Source: CAVQFO01 sp963711725
GTDB taxonomy: Bacteria; Pseudomonadota; Gammaproteobacteria; Nitrococcales; Aquisalimonadaceae
Length of the DNA: 64,000 bases
Direction of reading: 5' to 3'
Assembly (NCBI GenBank): GCA_963711725.1
Contig: CAVQFO010000020.1
Span: 131,856-195,855, forward strand
Part shown: positions 46,978-55,139 of the stretch, piece after piece
Numbering within the stretch: the stretch's first letter is position 1
Layout: each line of letters starts with the position of its first letter
The notes under the pieces: model-generated
The model's input: the letters and a program-made list of their open reading frames with translations, nothing else
Database searches by the model: none
Told to the model about the DNA's origin: nothing
Program-made: the position numbers and the translations under genes

Positions 46978-47573
46978 GCATGAAACACCAAGGAGCATTC
47001 TCCGGGCGCGGCGTCCATTGGGTTTGGGTAATGGCCCTGGGCTGCGGCTTGGCGCTGGGGAGCACGGGCGCTAGCGCCGCCCAGTCTTGTTCCTCCTCCA
47101 ACGTGACCGAAACGATGCCTACGGGTCATTTTGTCGATAACGGCGACGGCACGGTGACCGACAAAACCACGGGGTTGACTTGGAAGCGCTGCTCGGAGGG
47201 CCAGACCTGGGATTCGTCCGCTTCGGCCTGTTCAGGGACCGCAGTCCAGTATACTTGGCAGGCGGCTCTACAGCGCGCGGAAACGCTTGATTCCTCGGGT
47301 GGATTTGCCGGAAAGAAGGATTGGCGTCTTCCCAATTCGAAGGAAATCTCCACCATCGTGGAGCGCGCCTGCCAGAATCCGGCGATCAATCTGACGGTCT
47401 TCCCGGGTACGCCCGATAATGGCTTGTTCTGGAGCGCCTCACCATATCTGGGGCGCTATAGCGGTTCGACGACAGACAGCATGGCCTGGGTGGAGGCTTA
47501 TCCGGTTGGGAATGCCTTCGTCAAACCAAAGGGCGAACAGCATTATGTCCGTTTCGTCCGCAGCGGTCTGTGA
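46974..47573 (+). CDS. Secreted Lcl-domain (DUF1566) protein
   Basis: 199 residues. The signal peptide ends GASAAQS. A single Lcl C-terminal-type domain shows the diagnostic pattern DNGDGTVTDKTTGLTWKRC, KDWRLPNSKEISTIV and HYVRFVRSG. GGAAGGAGCC precedes the ATG. It is translationally coupled to the larger lipoprotein upstream, which has the same domain, suggesting a partner pair at the cell surface. Function unknown. Confidence 0.84.
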   Translation: MSMKHQGAFSGRGVHWVWVMALGCGLALGSTGASAAQSCSSSNVTETMPTGHFVDNGDGTVTDKTTGLTWKRCSEGQTWDSSASACSGTAVQYTWQAALQRAETLDSSGGFAGKKDWRLPNSKEISTIVERACQNPAINLTVFPGTPDNGLFWSASPYLGRYSGSTTDSMAWVEAYPVGNAFVKPKGEQHYVRFVRSGL

Positions 47574-47620
47574 GTTGAGGGTCAATAACCTCCGCGACCC
47601 AGCCGGCCTTTAGGGGCTCA

Positions 47621-48406
47621 ATGCCGAGTCGGTGGGACATTTTGCGTAATCCATCCCAGCGAACGCGGGTTGTCCCGTCGGCGACTGGCGTCCTCAACCC
47701 GTCCTCCACGGAGCGCAAGACCGGCCTTGTCTTTCGTGCGGCGGCCACCGCCCGCGCGGTTGAGGCCGCCTGGTCGCTGGTCTACGAGCGCTACGTGGAA
47801 AGCGGTCTCATTGATCCCAATCCGTTTGGGCTTCATACGCATCGGCACGCCGTGGGTCCGCATTCCTGTGTTGTCTACGGCCCGATTGGCGGGCACGCTG
47901 TTTCCACGATGACCCTCATGGCGGACACTCCGGGTGGGTTATCCCTTGATTCCGTATACGGCCGGGAACTGGACACATTGAGGGCCGAAGGGCGAATGCT
48001 GTTGGAGGTGGGGCTACTCGCGGACCGCCGATCGGCCCTCGATCGGACCGCCACTGCTCTGTTCGACATGATGAGGTGGGCCAAGTATTACGCGGACAGC
48101 GTCCGCGCTACGGACGTCATCGTCGGCGTTCACCCGCACCACGTGGGTTTCTATGAGCGTTGTTTCGGTTTTCACACATTCGGCGGAACCGCCCTTTTCC
48201 CGACGGTGAAGAACAATCCCGTGGTTCCGCTCAGGCTGGATCTCGCGGAGGCTTTCGCGGCGCGTCCATTGCCCCGCGGTCTGCGTCATGTGCGCGACAA
48301 TCCGCTGCCGCTATCGGCCTTTGACTCCCGCTTCAACTTCGATGTCGCGGCCCTGGAGGGAACAGTGATAGCGGAGGTGCTGAGGGCCCGCGACGCTGTG
48401 GAGTAG
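47621..48406 (+). CDS. FeeM-like N-acyltransferase (GNAT fold), PEP-CTERM-associated type
   Basis: 261 residues. The central domain resembles N-acyl amino acid synthases and the acyltransferases found with exosortase systems: LVFRAAATARAVEAAWSLVY, ERYVESGLIDPN, HSCVVYGPIGGHAVSTMTLM and LLEVGLLADRR. It probably transfers a fatty acyl chain from acyl-ACP or acyl-CoA to an amine. It sits 47 nt after the Lcl gene and is convergent with the sulfotransferase gene. A long-chain N-acyl amino acid product is the family precedent; the substrate here is open. Confidence 0.75.
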   Translation: MPSRWDILRNPSQRTRVVPSATGVLNPSSTERKTGLVFRAAATARAVEAAWSLVYERYVESGLIDPNPFGLHTHRHAVGPHSCVVYGPIGGHAVSTMTLMADTPGGLSLDSVYGRELDTLRAEGRMLLEVGLLADRRSALDRTATALFDMMRWAKYYADSVRATDVIVGVHPHHVGFYERCFGFHTFGGTALFPTVKNNPVVPLRLDLAEAFAARPLPRGLRHVRDNPLPLSAFDSRFNFDVAALEGTVIAEVLRARDAVE

Positions 48407-48437
48407 CCGGCCGGGTATCGAGCCCTGCGTGCCGGGC

Positions 48438-49439
48438 TTATTCCGGGAAATGCGCAGCCAGGCGGCTTTTGGCGACTATGTCCATCACTCGTTGCTGAAT
48501 CTCCGGGGCCAGTTCCTTTCGCCAGCGCTGTGCGGCTGCCTCGGGGTTCTTGAAGACACTGTAATAGGCCTTGTTCTCGCGGCTCGTGCTGGCCCCGAGA
48601 AACGCCTCTGTCTGAGGGGGCCATGACAGGCCGCAGTGCTGGAAAAGCTCCCGGGCGACGTCGGTGGGCTGGCGGCACAGGTTTTCATAGATCAACAGCC
48701 GGACATTGGTCAGCCCCTTGGTGTCCTCCATGGCTTTTTCATTGAAGATCACCCAACTCCAGGCCATGCGCTCCGCCGGGTGAAGTTCACGCGCAATCTG
48801 AACGTCGATACCGTAACGTCTGGCTGGTTCGGTGCCGCTGATGGCCGCGATCAGCCCGTAGTCTTCGGCGGCCGCCCCATCGCCCGTGAACCGATGTTGC
48901 TTTTCGCCCCGGACAATAGAACCCACATACCCGCACGGATGACGCACGATATGGATGGCGCGGGATTCCGGGATCGCACGGGTGACAATCCCGAGGCGGC
49001 CTACGGATTCGATGGACTTCCAGACCAGCCGGGCATTGCGCTCCGCCCGTCCGGCCAAGGACGGCACGCGAACTTCGCCCACGGCCCTGGCGGTAAGCTT
49101 CGCGGCCGTGACCGATGCTCGATTGAGCAGTTCCTGGACGGAGTTGTAGTAGTCCTTGCGGAACAGCGGGAGGGTTCCCGCAACCTTGGTTTCCCTGGAG
49201 TGCGGGAGATGGGCGACGAATTCCCGCAGTCTTCCCGTGTACCGCTCGGTATCCTCGACCTCGGGCGCAATCGGCATCCAGTTCAGCCGGCCCCAGCTGT
49301 CCGGTTCGTGCCGGTACAGGGTGTGGGGATGGCTGTCGAAGATCTTGCCGAGCCAAGTGGTTCCGGAGCGGGGGCTGCCGAAGAGAAGGATTGGGCCGTC
49401 CATGGTTATTTCGTCGGGGGTTAACGCTTTCTGCGGCAT
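48438..49439 (-). CDS. Sulfotransferase family protein
   Basis: About 333 residues from ATG 49439. The 5'-phosphosulfate loop GSPRSGTTWLGK lies near the N-terminus and the 3'-phosphate motif RAIHIVRHPCGYVGSIV in the middle, so PAPS is the expected donor. It probably sulfates a glycan or peptide. The frame is open to an earlier ATG at 49484, but GGAGAGG sits upstream of 49439. It is divergent from the asparagine synthetase-like gene and both may share a control region. Confidence 0.83.
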   Translation of the reverse strand: MPQKALTPDEITMDGPILLFGSPRSGTTWLGKIFDSHPHTLYRHEPDSWGRLNWMPIAPEVEDTERYTGRLREFVAHLPHSRETKVAGTLPLFRKDYYNSVQELLNRASVTAAKLTARAVGEVRVPSLAGRAERNARLVWKSIESVGRLGIVTRAIPESRAIHIVRHPCGYVGSIVRGEKQHRFTGDGAAAEDYGLIAAISGTEPARRYGIDVQIARELHPAERMAWSWVIFNEKAMEDTKGLTNVRLLIYENLCRQPTDVARELFQHCGLSWPPQTEAFLGASTSRENKAYYSVFKNPEAAAQRWRKELAPEIQQRVMDIVAKSRLAAHFPE

Positions 49440-49510
49440 AGCCGTTCGTCGCCTCTCCAATGGCTTCGCGCGCGTCCCGGACACGGATGCTCCCAGGCGC
49501 TGTATGCTCG

Positions 49511-49516
49511 TATAAT
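49511..49516 (+). promoter_or_regulatory. Perfect -10 hexamer upstream of the asparagine synthetase-like gene
   Basis: TATAAT at 49511 lies about 117 nt before ATG 49633 in the divergent region. No good -35 is seen at 17 nt spacing, so this is only a candidate promoter. Confidence 0.3.
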
Positions 49517-49632
49517 ATCGAAACCGGGTGTGAGCTGCATCCGCAAGCTGGGCTGTTCAGTTGGCTCGCGGGAGAAGTTCGCGTCCGGGGAATGAGTGTC
49601 GATCTCGGCGATGGGTGCCGACAGGAGGAACA

Positions 49633-51531
49633 ATGCAAGGAGTCTGCGGCTGGTTTGGGACCGGACTGGTATCCACGGAAGACGCGGCGGCGGTTCTGAA
49701 GCGCATGCTCGCGGTAGCCGGAGGGGCGGGAGCGGAGTCGGCCTGGACCTGGATTTCGCCGGCTGGGGGTATGGCACTCGACAGCCGAGCCGGCATTTCC
49801 GCGGAGCCGGCCGGCGGAGGATTCTGCGCCACGGGCAGCTTCCGGGAGACCGAAGGAGTCGTACCGGCCGATCTTGGTCAATTCATCGCCCGGCTTCGGA
49901 AGGAGCCGGCCGGCGCGCTTCGCGACCTGCGCGGACAGTATGCGATGGCCTTTTGCGACCGTGAAACGGGCGATGGCGTGTTGGCCGTCGACCGGATGGG
50001 CACGCGGTCGGCCTACTTTGCGGAGGTGCCCGGCGGCGTCGTGTTCGGCCCGGGGCCGGAGGCCGTGGCCGCCCATCCCGCCGTGAGCCGGGATCTCGAC
50101 CCTCAGTCCTTGTTCGACTATCTGTACTTTCACGTCATTCCGGGTCCGGCGAGTATCTATCGTAAGGTGCGGCGCTTGCTACCCGGGCAACTGCTTGAAT
50201 TTCGGTCGGGTCGGGCGGCCATCGATCAATACTGGGCGCCGGTGTTTCGCGAAGAGCGGAGCCTTGATCGCACTCAGGCCGGCGTGGAATTCCGACACCG
50301 CGTGGAGTCGGCCGTTCGTGCGGCCTTGGACGACCGTACGGTGGGCGCGTTTCTGAGCGGCGGCACCGACAGCTCCACGGTAAGCGGGATGCTCGGCCGC
50401 GTCACGGGCAGGCCCCCGCGAACGTTCTCCATCGGCTTCGACGCTGAAGGCTATGACGAGACGCCTTACGCGCGGGCCGTTGCAGCGCACTTCGGTTCTG
50501 ACCATCACGAGTATTTCGTGACGCCGGCTGATGTGGTCGACGCCATTCCGCGGATTGCGGCCTATTACGACCAGCCCTTCGGAAACGCGTCGGTGGTGCC
50601 GAGCTATTATTGCGCGCGGCTGGCCCGGGAGCACGGTGTGGAGTTGCTGCTTGGGGGCGACGGCGGCGACGAGTTGTTCGGCGGCAATTCCCGCTACGGG
50701 AAGCAGTGGATCTTCTCTCTTTATGACCGCGTGCCCGGACCACTGAAGCGATTTGTGCTGGAGCGGATTGTTTCAGTGCTCCCCTCGGCGGGGCCCTTGT
50801 CCAAGATTGGCAACTACGTTCGGCAAGCTCGCGTGCGGATGCCCGACCGCATGGAGACCTACAATCTCCTCAGTCGCATCGGAGTCGCGGAAGTCCTGCA
50901 TCCCGATCTATTGGGCGAGGTCCAGCCCGGCAACCCCCTGGATCTCATCCGGGCAGCCTATGACGGTGCCGACGCCGAGGGAATTGTGAACCGGATGCTG
51001 GCCCGGGACATGCGGTTTACGCTGGCGGACGATGACCTGGTCAAAGTGAGGGGAGGGTGCGACCTCGCGGGCGTGGACGCCGTGTTCCCGTTTTTGGACG
51101 AGGGCGTGGTCGACTTTTCATTGAAGTTGCCGAGTCGATGGAAGGTGGACCGGACCCGCTTGAGGCCCTTTTTCAAGGAGGCGCTTTCGGACTTTCTCCC
51201 TCCCGCGGTTATCAGCAAGAGCAAGCACGGGTTTGGCCTACCCTTTGGCGTATGGCTGGCCGACGACAAGGGGCTTCGTGAGCTGGCCGGCGACAGCCTT
51301 TCCTCGCTAGCTGGCCGGGGCATTGTTCGCGCGGATTTCCTGGATCGGGTCATGACGCGCTATCTGGCTGAGCACCCCGGCTATTACGGCACCATGGTCT
51401 GGATTCTCATGATGCTTGAGCAATGGTTTCAGACTCGCGCCGCGCCGGTCTCGATGCCCGCAATGGGCGCCCGGACTGCGGAGGGCGCCGAGGCAGTGCG
51501 TCCGCTCCACGCCTCCCCCCAACGGATCTGA
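49633..51531 (+). CDS. Asparagine synthetase-like protein with displaced N-terminal Cys
   Basis: 632 residues with an AGGAGG ribosome binding site before ATG 49633. The C-terminal synthetase domain is intact: PP-loop FLSGGTDSSTV near residue 240, LLGGDGGDELFGG and SKSKHGFGLPFGVW. The N-terminus reads MQGVCGWFG, so the Cys is residue 5 rather than 2. Normal glutamine amidotransferase chemistry needs a free N-terminal Cys. Either the first four residues are removed or the enzyme uses ammonia or only adenylates its substrate. It is distinct from the canonical copy at 17349. It may act with the HPr-rel-A or sulfotransferase neighbours. Confidence 0.82.
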   Translation: MQGVCGWFGTGLVSTEDAAAVLKRMLAVAGGAGAESAWTWISPAGGMALDSRAGISAEPAGGGFCATGSFRETEGVVPADLGQFIARLRKEPAGALRDLRGQYAMAFCDRETGDGVLAVDRMGTRSAYFAEVPGGVVFGPGPEAVAAHPAVSRDLDPQSLFDYLYFHVIPGPASIYRKVRRLLPGQLLEFRSGRAAIDQYWAPVFREERSLDRTQAGVEFRHRVESAVRAALDDRTVGAFLSGGTDSSTVSGMLGRVTGRPPRTFSIGFDAEGYDETPYARAVAAHFGSDHHEYFVTPADVVDAIPRIAAYYDQPFGNASVVPSYYCARLAREHGVELLLGGDGGDELFGGNSRYGKQWIFSLYDRVPGPLKRFVLERIVSVLPSAGPLSKIGNYVRQARVRMPDRMETYNLLSRIGVAEVLHPDLLGEVQPGNPLDLIRAAYDGADAEGIVNRMLARDMRFTLADDDLVKVRGGCDLAGVDAVFPFLDEGVVDFSLKLPSRWKVDRTRLRPFFKEALSDFLPPAVISKSKHGFGLPFGVWLADDKGLRELAGDSLSSLAGRGIVRADFLDRVMTRYLAEHPGYYGTMVWILMMLEQWFQTRAAPVSMPAMGARTAEGAEAVRPLHASPQRI

Positions 51532-51606
51532 TGACGTCGTGCCCGCGGCGTTTCGGATCGGTTGCTGGATTCTGTCACTGCGGATTTTGAGAAGCTGGTG
51601 TTTTCG

Positions 51607-52674
51607 ATGAGCCTGGATGCCCCAACCCGGACCGCCATTCTTGAGGCGGCGCGAATGGCCCCTTCGGCCGACAATTCCCAGCCCTGGACCTACTGCTGGC
51701 GGAGTGGCCGGCTGGATTTACAAATCGATCCGAGCCGCGCCGGGGGGCCATCGGACCGTCGCTTTGTACTCAGTGATCTGGCGCTGGGTGCCTGCATTGA
51801 AAACATTTGTGTGCAGGCCCGGGCTTTGGGCTACGAAACGGCCATCGATATATTGCCGGAACCGGACGGGGAACCCCTGTGGGTCGCGCGGATCCGATTC
51901 GCTGCCGGCCCTCACGGCGACGGCCAACTGGCGGCCGCCATACCGCGGCGGCGGACGGACCGTAGCTTTCCATGGGGCTCGAGCCGCTGCGGGGACGGTA
52001 CACGCGCGATGAGCGCGGCGGCGGAGCAGTTGCCAGGGGTGAGCCTGGTATGGCTGAATGCCGGGCCCGAGTATCGGGCTGCGCTGAAAGCGTTACGGAT
52101 CGCCGAGGGTTTGAGGTTCCGCAGCCGGCGCCTGCATGCGGAGCTTTTTGGCAGCGTGCGGTTCGATACGGGGCGGAAAGGAATCGCCGAAGAGGGGTTG
52201 ACGCCGGCGACGCTGGGCATCGGCGCGCTGGAGTGGCCGGGGTTCAGGCTTATGCGGCACTGGCCGGCTATGAGGCTTGCGGGCTTGGCCGGAGCCGATC
52301 ATGTCCTGGCCATACGTTCGGCAGTGCTGCCGGTCCTGAAAAGCGGGGCCTTGGGTGTTCTGTGTGTGGCTGATACCGAGCGGGCGGGGGTGGTGAGCGG
52401 CGGCCGCGGCCTGGAGCGGGCTTGGCTCGCCGCAACCTCCGCGGGCCTGGCCGTTCAACCCTACGCCGCGCCGGGCGTCCTGGGGCTTGGGCTAATCGAC
52501 ATCGAGCCGACCCATCGACGGCGGTTGACCCGGCTGCAGGACACGCTGCGTGGCATCGGCTGCAAAGGCCACCCGCTGATGTTCCTGCGAGTGGGCGATC
52601 AGCTTGAGACGCCCCCGGTGCGCAGTGGACGGCGTCCGTTATCGGGCTTCGAGTCATGTCTTCCCCAGGGCTGA
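51607..52674 (+). CDS. Nitroreductase family protein
   Basis: About 355 residues. ILEAARMAPSADNSQPW is the typical FMN-binding N-terminus of nitroreductases; FRSRRLHAELFGSVRFD and LERAWLAATSAGLAVQPYA follow in the usual order for the longer subfamily. In RiPP and exosortase contexts such flavoproteins oxidise or dehydrogenate peptides, but a general reductase role is equally possible. ATG 51607 is preferred over a TTG at 51562. It follows the asparagine synthetase-like gene by 75 nt on the same strand. Confidence 0.78.
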   Translation: MSLDAPTRTAILEAARMAPSADNSQPWTYCWRSGRLDLQIDPSRAGGPSDRRFVLSDLALGACIENICVQARALGYETAIDILPEPDGEPLWVARIRFAAGPHGDGQLAAAIPRRRTDRSFPWGSSRCGDGTRAMSAAAEQLPGVSLVWLNAGPEYRAALKALRIAEGLRFRSRRLHAELFGSVRFDTGRKGIAEEGLTPATLGIGALEWPGFRLMRHWPAMRLAGLAGADHVLAIRSAVLPVLKSGALGVLCVADTERAGVVSGGRGLERAWLAATSAGLAVQPYAAPGVLGLGLIDIEPTHRRRLTRLQDTLRGIGCKGHPLMFLRVGDQLETPPVRSGRRPLSGFESCLPQG

Positions 52675-52720
52675 TATCCCGTTAGTTTCAAGCCGCGCCG
52701 AGCCCGCGGAACGGCGGCCG

Positions 52721-52735
52721 TTGAAAATTTTTACA
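52721..52735 (+). promoter_or_regulatory. Candidate PrsR-binding (PEP-CTERM) box 1
   Basis: TTGAAAATTTTTACA; the copy at 52876 differs at only three positions. It lies about 230 nt upstream of the -24 element. Confidence 0.6.
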
Positions 52736-52875
52736 CCCCGGTGAAGCTCGATAGCCGTCCCCCGGCGTCCGCCGTGCTCCAAATGCGGCCGCTCCACTGC
52801 GCTGTCGGCGGATTATTGAGGTGTTTGCCTCTGTAACCCCCGAATCGGGCGCGGGATCGTTACCCAGCGGGATTG

Positions 52876-52890
52876 TTGAAAAAGTTTACA
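52876..52890 (+). promoter_or_regulatory. Candidate PrsR-binding (PEP-CTERM) box 2
   Basis: TTGAAAAAGTTTACA, about 65-80 nt upstream of the sigma-54 element, a typical enhancer distance. It shares the TTGAAAA and TTTACA halves with box 1. Confidence 0.62.
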
Positions 52891-52953
52891 GAGCAGCTCG
52901 GACCTTCACTGCGAGCAACATTGTTGTTCTTCTAAATCAATAAGTTATGCATG

Positions 52954-52970
52954 TGGCACGGACGCTGCAT
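52954..52970 (+). promoter_or_regulatory. Sigma-54 promoter (-24/-12) of the PEP-CTERM gene
   Basis: TGGCACGGACGCTGCAT carries GG (52955-52956) and GC (52967-52968) with exactly 10 nt between, close to the consensus TGGCACN5TTGCA. The predicted transcript start is near 52980, 67 nt before the ATG. PrsR is the obvious activator. Confidence 0.85.
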
Positions 52971-53046
52971 ACATCTGGGTTGCGTTAAGCAAGGTTCACC
53001 CGGTTTGCGGGTTTGGTTCGCCAGGCTCTGTGTTAAGGAGAATGTT

Positions 53047-53814
53047 ATGAACAAGCTAATCTATGCGGTAGCGGCCGCTGCGATGTTTGTCGTTGGAGCC
53101 CCCGCGGCTTTCGCGTCGAACATCAACGTAGGCGGAGTCGTTTACGATCCGTCCAGCGGGTTTGATTTCGAAATCGACAGCCTGTTCCTTCGTGAGAATT
53201 CCGTTAGCGCGGTTGGTGACGTGCTGACTGGCTATGGCCAGGTCGGCGGCATCAACGGTACGTCTGAAGGGACCTTCTGTCCGAGTTGCGACCTGACTTT
53301 TTCGTTCGACAACTTCACCGTCTCCAGGATTGACGGTAATCAAGTCTTCTTCACGGGAGGTGACGTCACCTTCTATGTGCAGGGTGACGGAACCTTCAAC
53401 GTGGCCAACCCGGGAAGTGTGGGCGGCACCACCTGGATGACCCTGGCGGGTCATGAGCAGCTTTGGCCCGTGACCAGCGGCGGCACTGAATCGGCGACGC
53501 TGTCCGCCAGCATTGTTGGTTCCGTTTCGCAGCCGGGCGCGGGGTCCACCGGGTTTGCCTACTTCGACGTGACGGGTGGCCCGATGTACTCCCACGTCAA
53601 CACCAACACGTTCGCAGATGGAAGCGGTGGCTTCTCGGACCTGAGCTTCAATTCCAGCTTCCAGGTCGCAAATGATGCCAACACCGCGTTCCCGATCCGT
53701 GGCCAGGCTGGCCTGCAAGGGGAGTCGATTCCCGAGCCGGAAACCCTGGCGCTGCTCGGAATCGGGCTTCTGGGTCTGGGTCTGACCGCCCGCCGCCGCT
53801 CCTCTCGCCGGTAA
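53047..53814 (+). CDS. PEP-CTERM sorting domain protein
   Basis: 255 residues. The N-terminal signal peptide ends at about AAFASN. A secreted beta-rich domain of unknown function has two Cys (CPSC). The C-terminal sorting signal is PEPETLALLGIGLLGLGL followed by an Arg-rich tail. It is the exosortase A substrate encoded in this window: cleavage is expected at the PEP motif after membrane insertion. It is preceded by AAGGAG and a sigma-54 promoter, and followed by an intrinsic terminator, so it is a single-gene transcript. Confidence 0.96.
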   Translation: MNKLIYAVAAAAMFVVGAPAAFASNINVGGVVYDPSSGFDFEIDSLFLRENSVSAVGDVLTGYGQVGGINGTSEGTFCPSCDLTFSFDNFTVSRIDGNQVFFTGGDVTFYVQGDGTFNVANPGSVGGTTWMTLAGHEQLWPVTSGGTESATLSASIVGSVSQPGAGSTGFAYFDVTGGPMYSHVNTNTFADGSGGFSDLSFNSSFQVANDANTAFPIRGQAGLQGESIPEPETLALLGIGLLGLGLTARRRSSRR

Positions 53815-53876
53815 GAAAGGACTCGACCGGAGATCGTAGCCCCGCGGCGTTCCCGGCCCTGTAACTTGTTTGGCGC

Positions 53877-53911
53877 AGCCCCTTCCGCACTCGCGGGAGG
53901 GGCTTTTTTGT
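53877..53911 (+). terminator. Intrinsic terminator after the PEP-CTERM gene
   Basis: AGCCCCTTCC pairs with GGGAGGGGCT (one G-T wobble) in a strong GC stem, followed by TTTTTT. It ends the PEP-CTERM transcript before the convergent FemAB/GNAT gene. Confidence 0.85.
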
Positions 53912-53924
53912 ATGGCTGTATCGA

Positions 53925-55139
53925 TCAGCGGGAGGACTGTGGCCTTTTCCTGTTTCGCAGCGAATACACCTTGTCGCGCGCGGAGCGAAATAGGGGCTTG
54001 ACCAAACGTTCCAGGCTGGCGCTCAAGCGGCCGCATGCAGTCTTGTTCCAGGCTCGCAGGTGGATCAGTGGGAGGTGCTGCTCCGTCCAGCGGAATTTGT
54101 ACGGGTTGTCGCCCGGTCCCATGAAATAGGCCGCAAGGTCGTCGTCGAACAGCGCTTCCAGGATCTTCCAGTTCAGGTAGGTGCCGGGCGAGAGATCCAG
54201 CGCGTCCTCCCGGTAGTCCGCTCTCAGGGCATAGACCCGCCGATCCGCCTGCATCTGGAGTTCCGTTGCCACAACGCGGTCGTCGAGGGTCAGCATCCAG
54301 AGAGACAGCCAATGCTCCCGCGCATTGTGGGCTACCAGCCTCTCGATGAACGCGGCTGGGCCGGGCGCATCCAACGTCAGGCCGGTCTCCCGTTTCCAGC
54401 TTGCGGCCGAGACTTCCCGAACCGCCTCGATTGCCGCGGTGCTTATCTGGTCGCCCGCCAAGTGGTGGATCTGAAGCGAACCCGCCCGGCGAAGTCGATT
54501 GGCGACCAAGTTGTTGCCCTTTTTCAGTCGGCGGCTTCGGGTCTTGTAATAGGCGTCCCAGGTGCCTTCGAGATCGATACAATGGTTGCGGGCATCCGTG
54601 TTCGTATCCACAAGGATGCCGACGGCGCGCAGGCTCTCGCGGAGGGCGCTTGTGGCCGGATCGTCTTTCATGAGATTACGAAGCAGGAGTGTGTCCCAGC
54701 GCGGCCTGCGGTCCGACAGCCAGCGGGCGAACGCTCCGCACGCGTGGGCCGCGGAATCGGGATGGACGACGATCCCCCCGAACTGCGTATCCGGTACGGC
54801 CAGGTGTTCCAGTTCCCTCAGGGTAAGTCCGTGCCTTTTCCGTAGGCGTTCTACCAGGGGAATGAAGGCCACCGGCCTACCGGCTTGGCTCAACGAGACG
54901 ACCAGCGGCCGTGCCGTGCGACCGGCCCACGCCCAACACGCATCGAACCACGCATGGCGCAGAAATACGCGGCCGTCTTCGGGAGTCGACTCAGCCAGGT
55001 TGTCCCAACTCGGGCCCAATTCCAGAAATTCCGCGTGATCCCGTATCTCCCGCACCTGGATCGGTGAACGCGTGATGTCATCACGTTGCGCGTCCATATC
55101 GCCTTTGGCAGTCGTTCGTGCCTCGTTGGGGTTAGTCAT
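53925..55139 (-). CDS. FemAB/GNAT-type acyltransferase (BioF2-like domain)
   Basis: 404 residues. The C-terminal half has the acetyltransferase_6 pattern: TWDAYYKTRSRRLKKGNNLV, then ASWKRETGLTL and YALRADYREDALDLSPGTYL. It is a third member of this fold in the window (others at 12233 and 37236), related in architecture rather than in sequence. It probably modifies a cell-surface glycan or lipid intermediate. It overlaps the VanZ gene by 8 nt as the last gene of a minus-strand operon with VanZ and galE. Confidence 0.8.
   Translation of the reverse strand: MTNPNEARTTAKGDMDAQRDDITRSPIQVREIRDHAEFLELGPSWDNLAESTPEDGRVFLRHAWFDACWAWAGRTARPLVVSLSQAGRPVAFIPLVERLRKRHGLTLRELEHLAVPDTQFGGIVVHPDSAAHACGAFARWLSDRRPRWDTLLLRNLMKDDPATSALRESLRAVGILVDTNTDARNHCIDLEGTWDAYYKTRSRRLKKGNNLVANRLRRAGSLQIHHLAGDQISTAAIEAVREVSAASWKRETGLTLDAPGPAAFIERLVAHNAREHWLSLWMLTLDDRVVATELQMQADRRVYALRADYREDALDLSPGTYLNWKILEALFDDDLAAYFMGPGDNPYKFRWTEQHLPLIHLRAWNKTACGRLSASLERLVKPLFRSARDKVYSLRNRKRPQSSR

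Larger units (their letters stand above)
52675..53046 (+). promoter_or_regulatory. 372-nt regulatory region of the PEP-CTERM gene
   Basis: No gene. It contains two close copies of an A/T-rich box (52721 and 52875), a sigma-54 promoter (52954) and the AAGGAG ribosome binding site (53036-53041) of the PEP-CTERM gene. Confidence 0.75.

Noticed and set aside
48787..50133. 448-codon open frame on the minus strand across the sulfotransferase and asparagine synthetase starts
   Set aside because: It runs through two clear genes and their divergent promoter region, and shows no family features.
41492..52674. Lasso peptide biosynthesis cluster
   Set aside because: PqqD-like, kinase, nucleotidyltransferase and Asn-synthetase types are present, but there is no transglutaminase-like B2 protease, no ABC exporter and no short precursor with a recognisable core, so I do not call it a lasso cluster.
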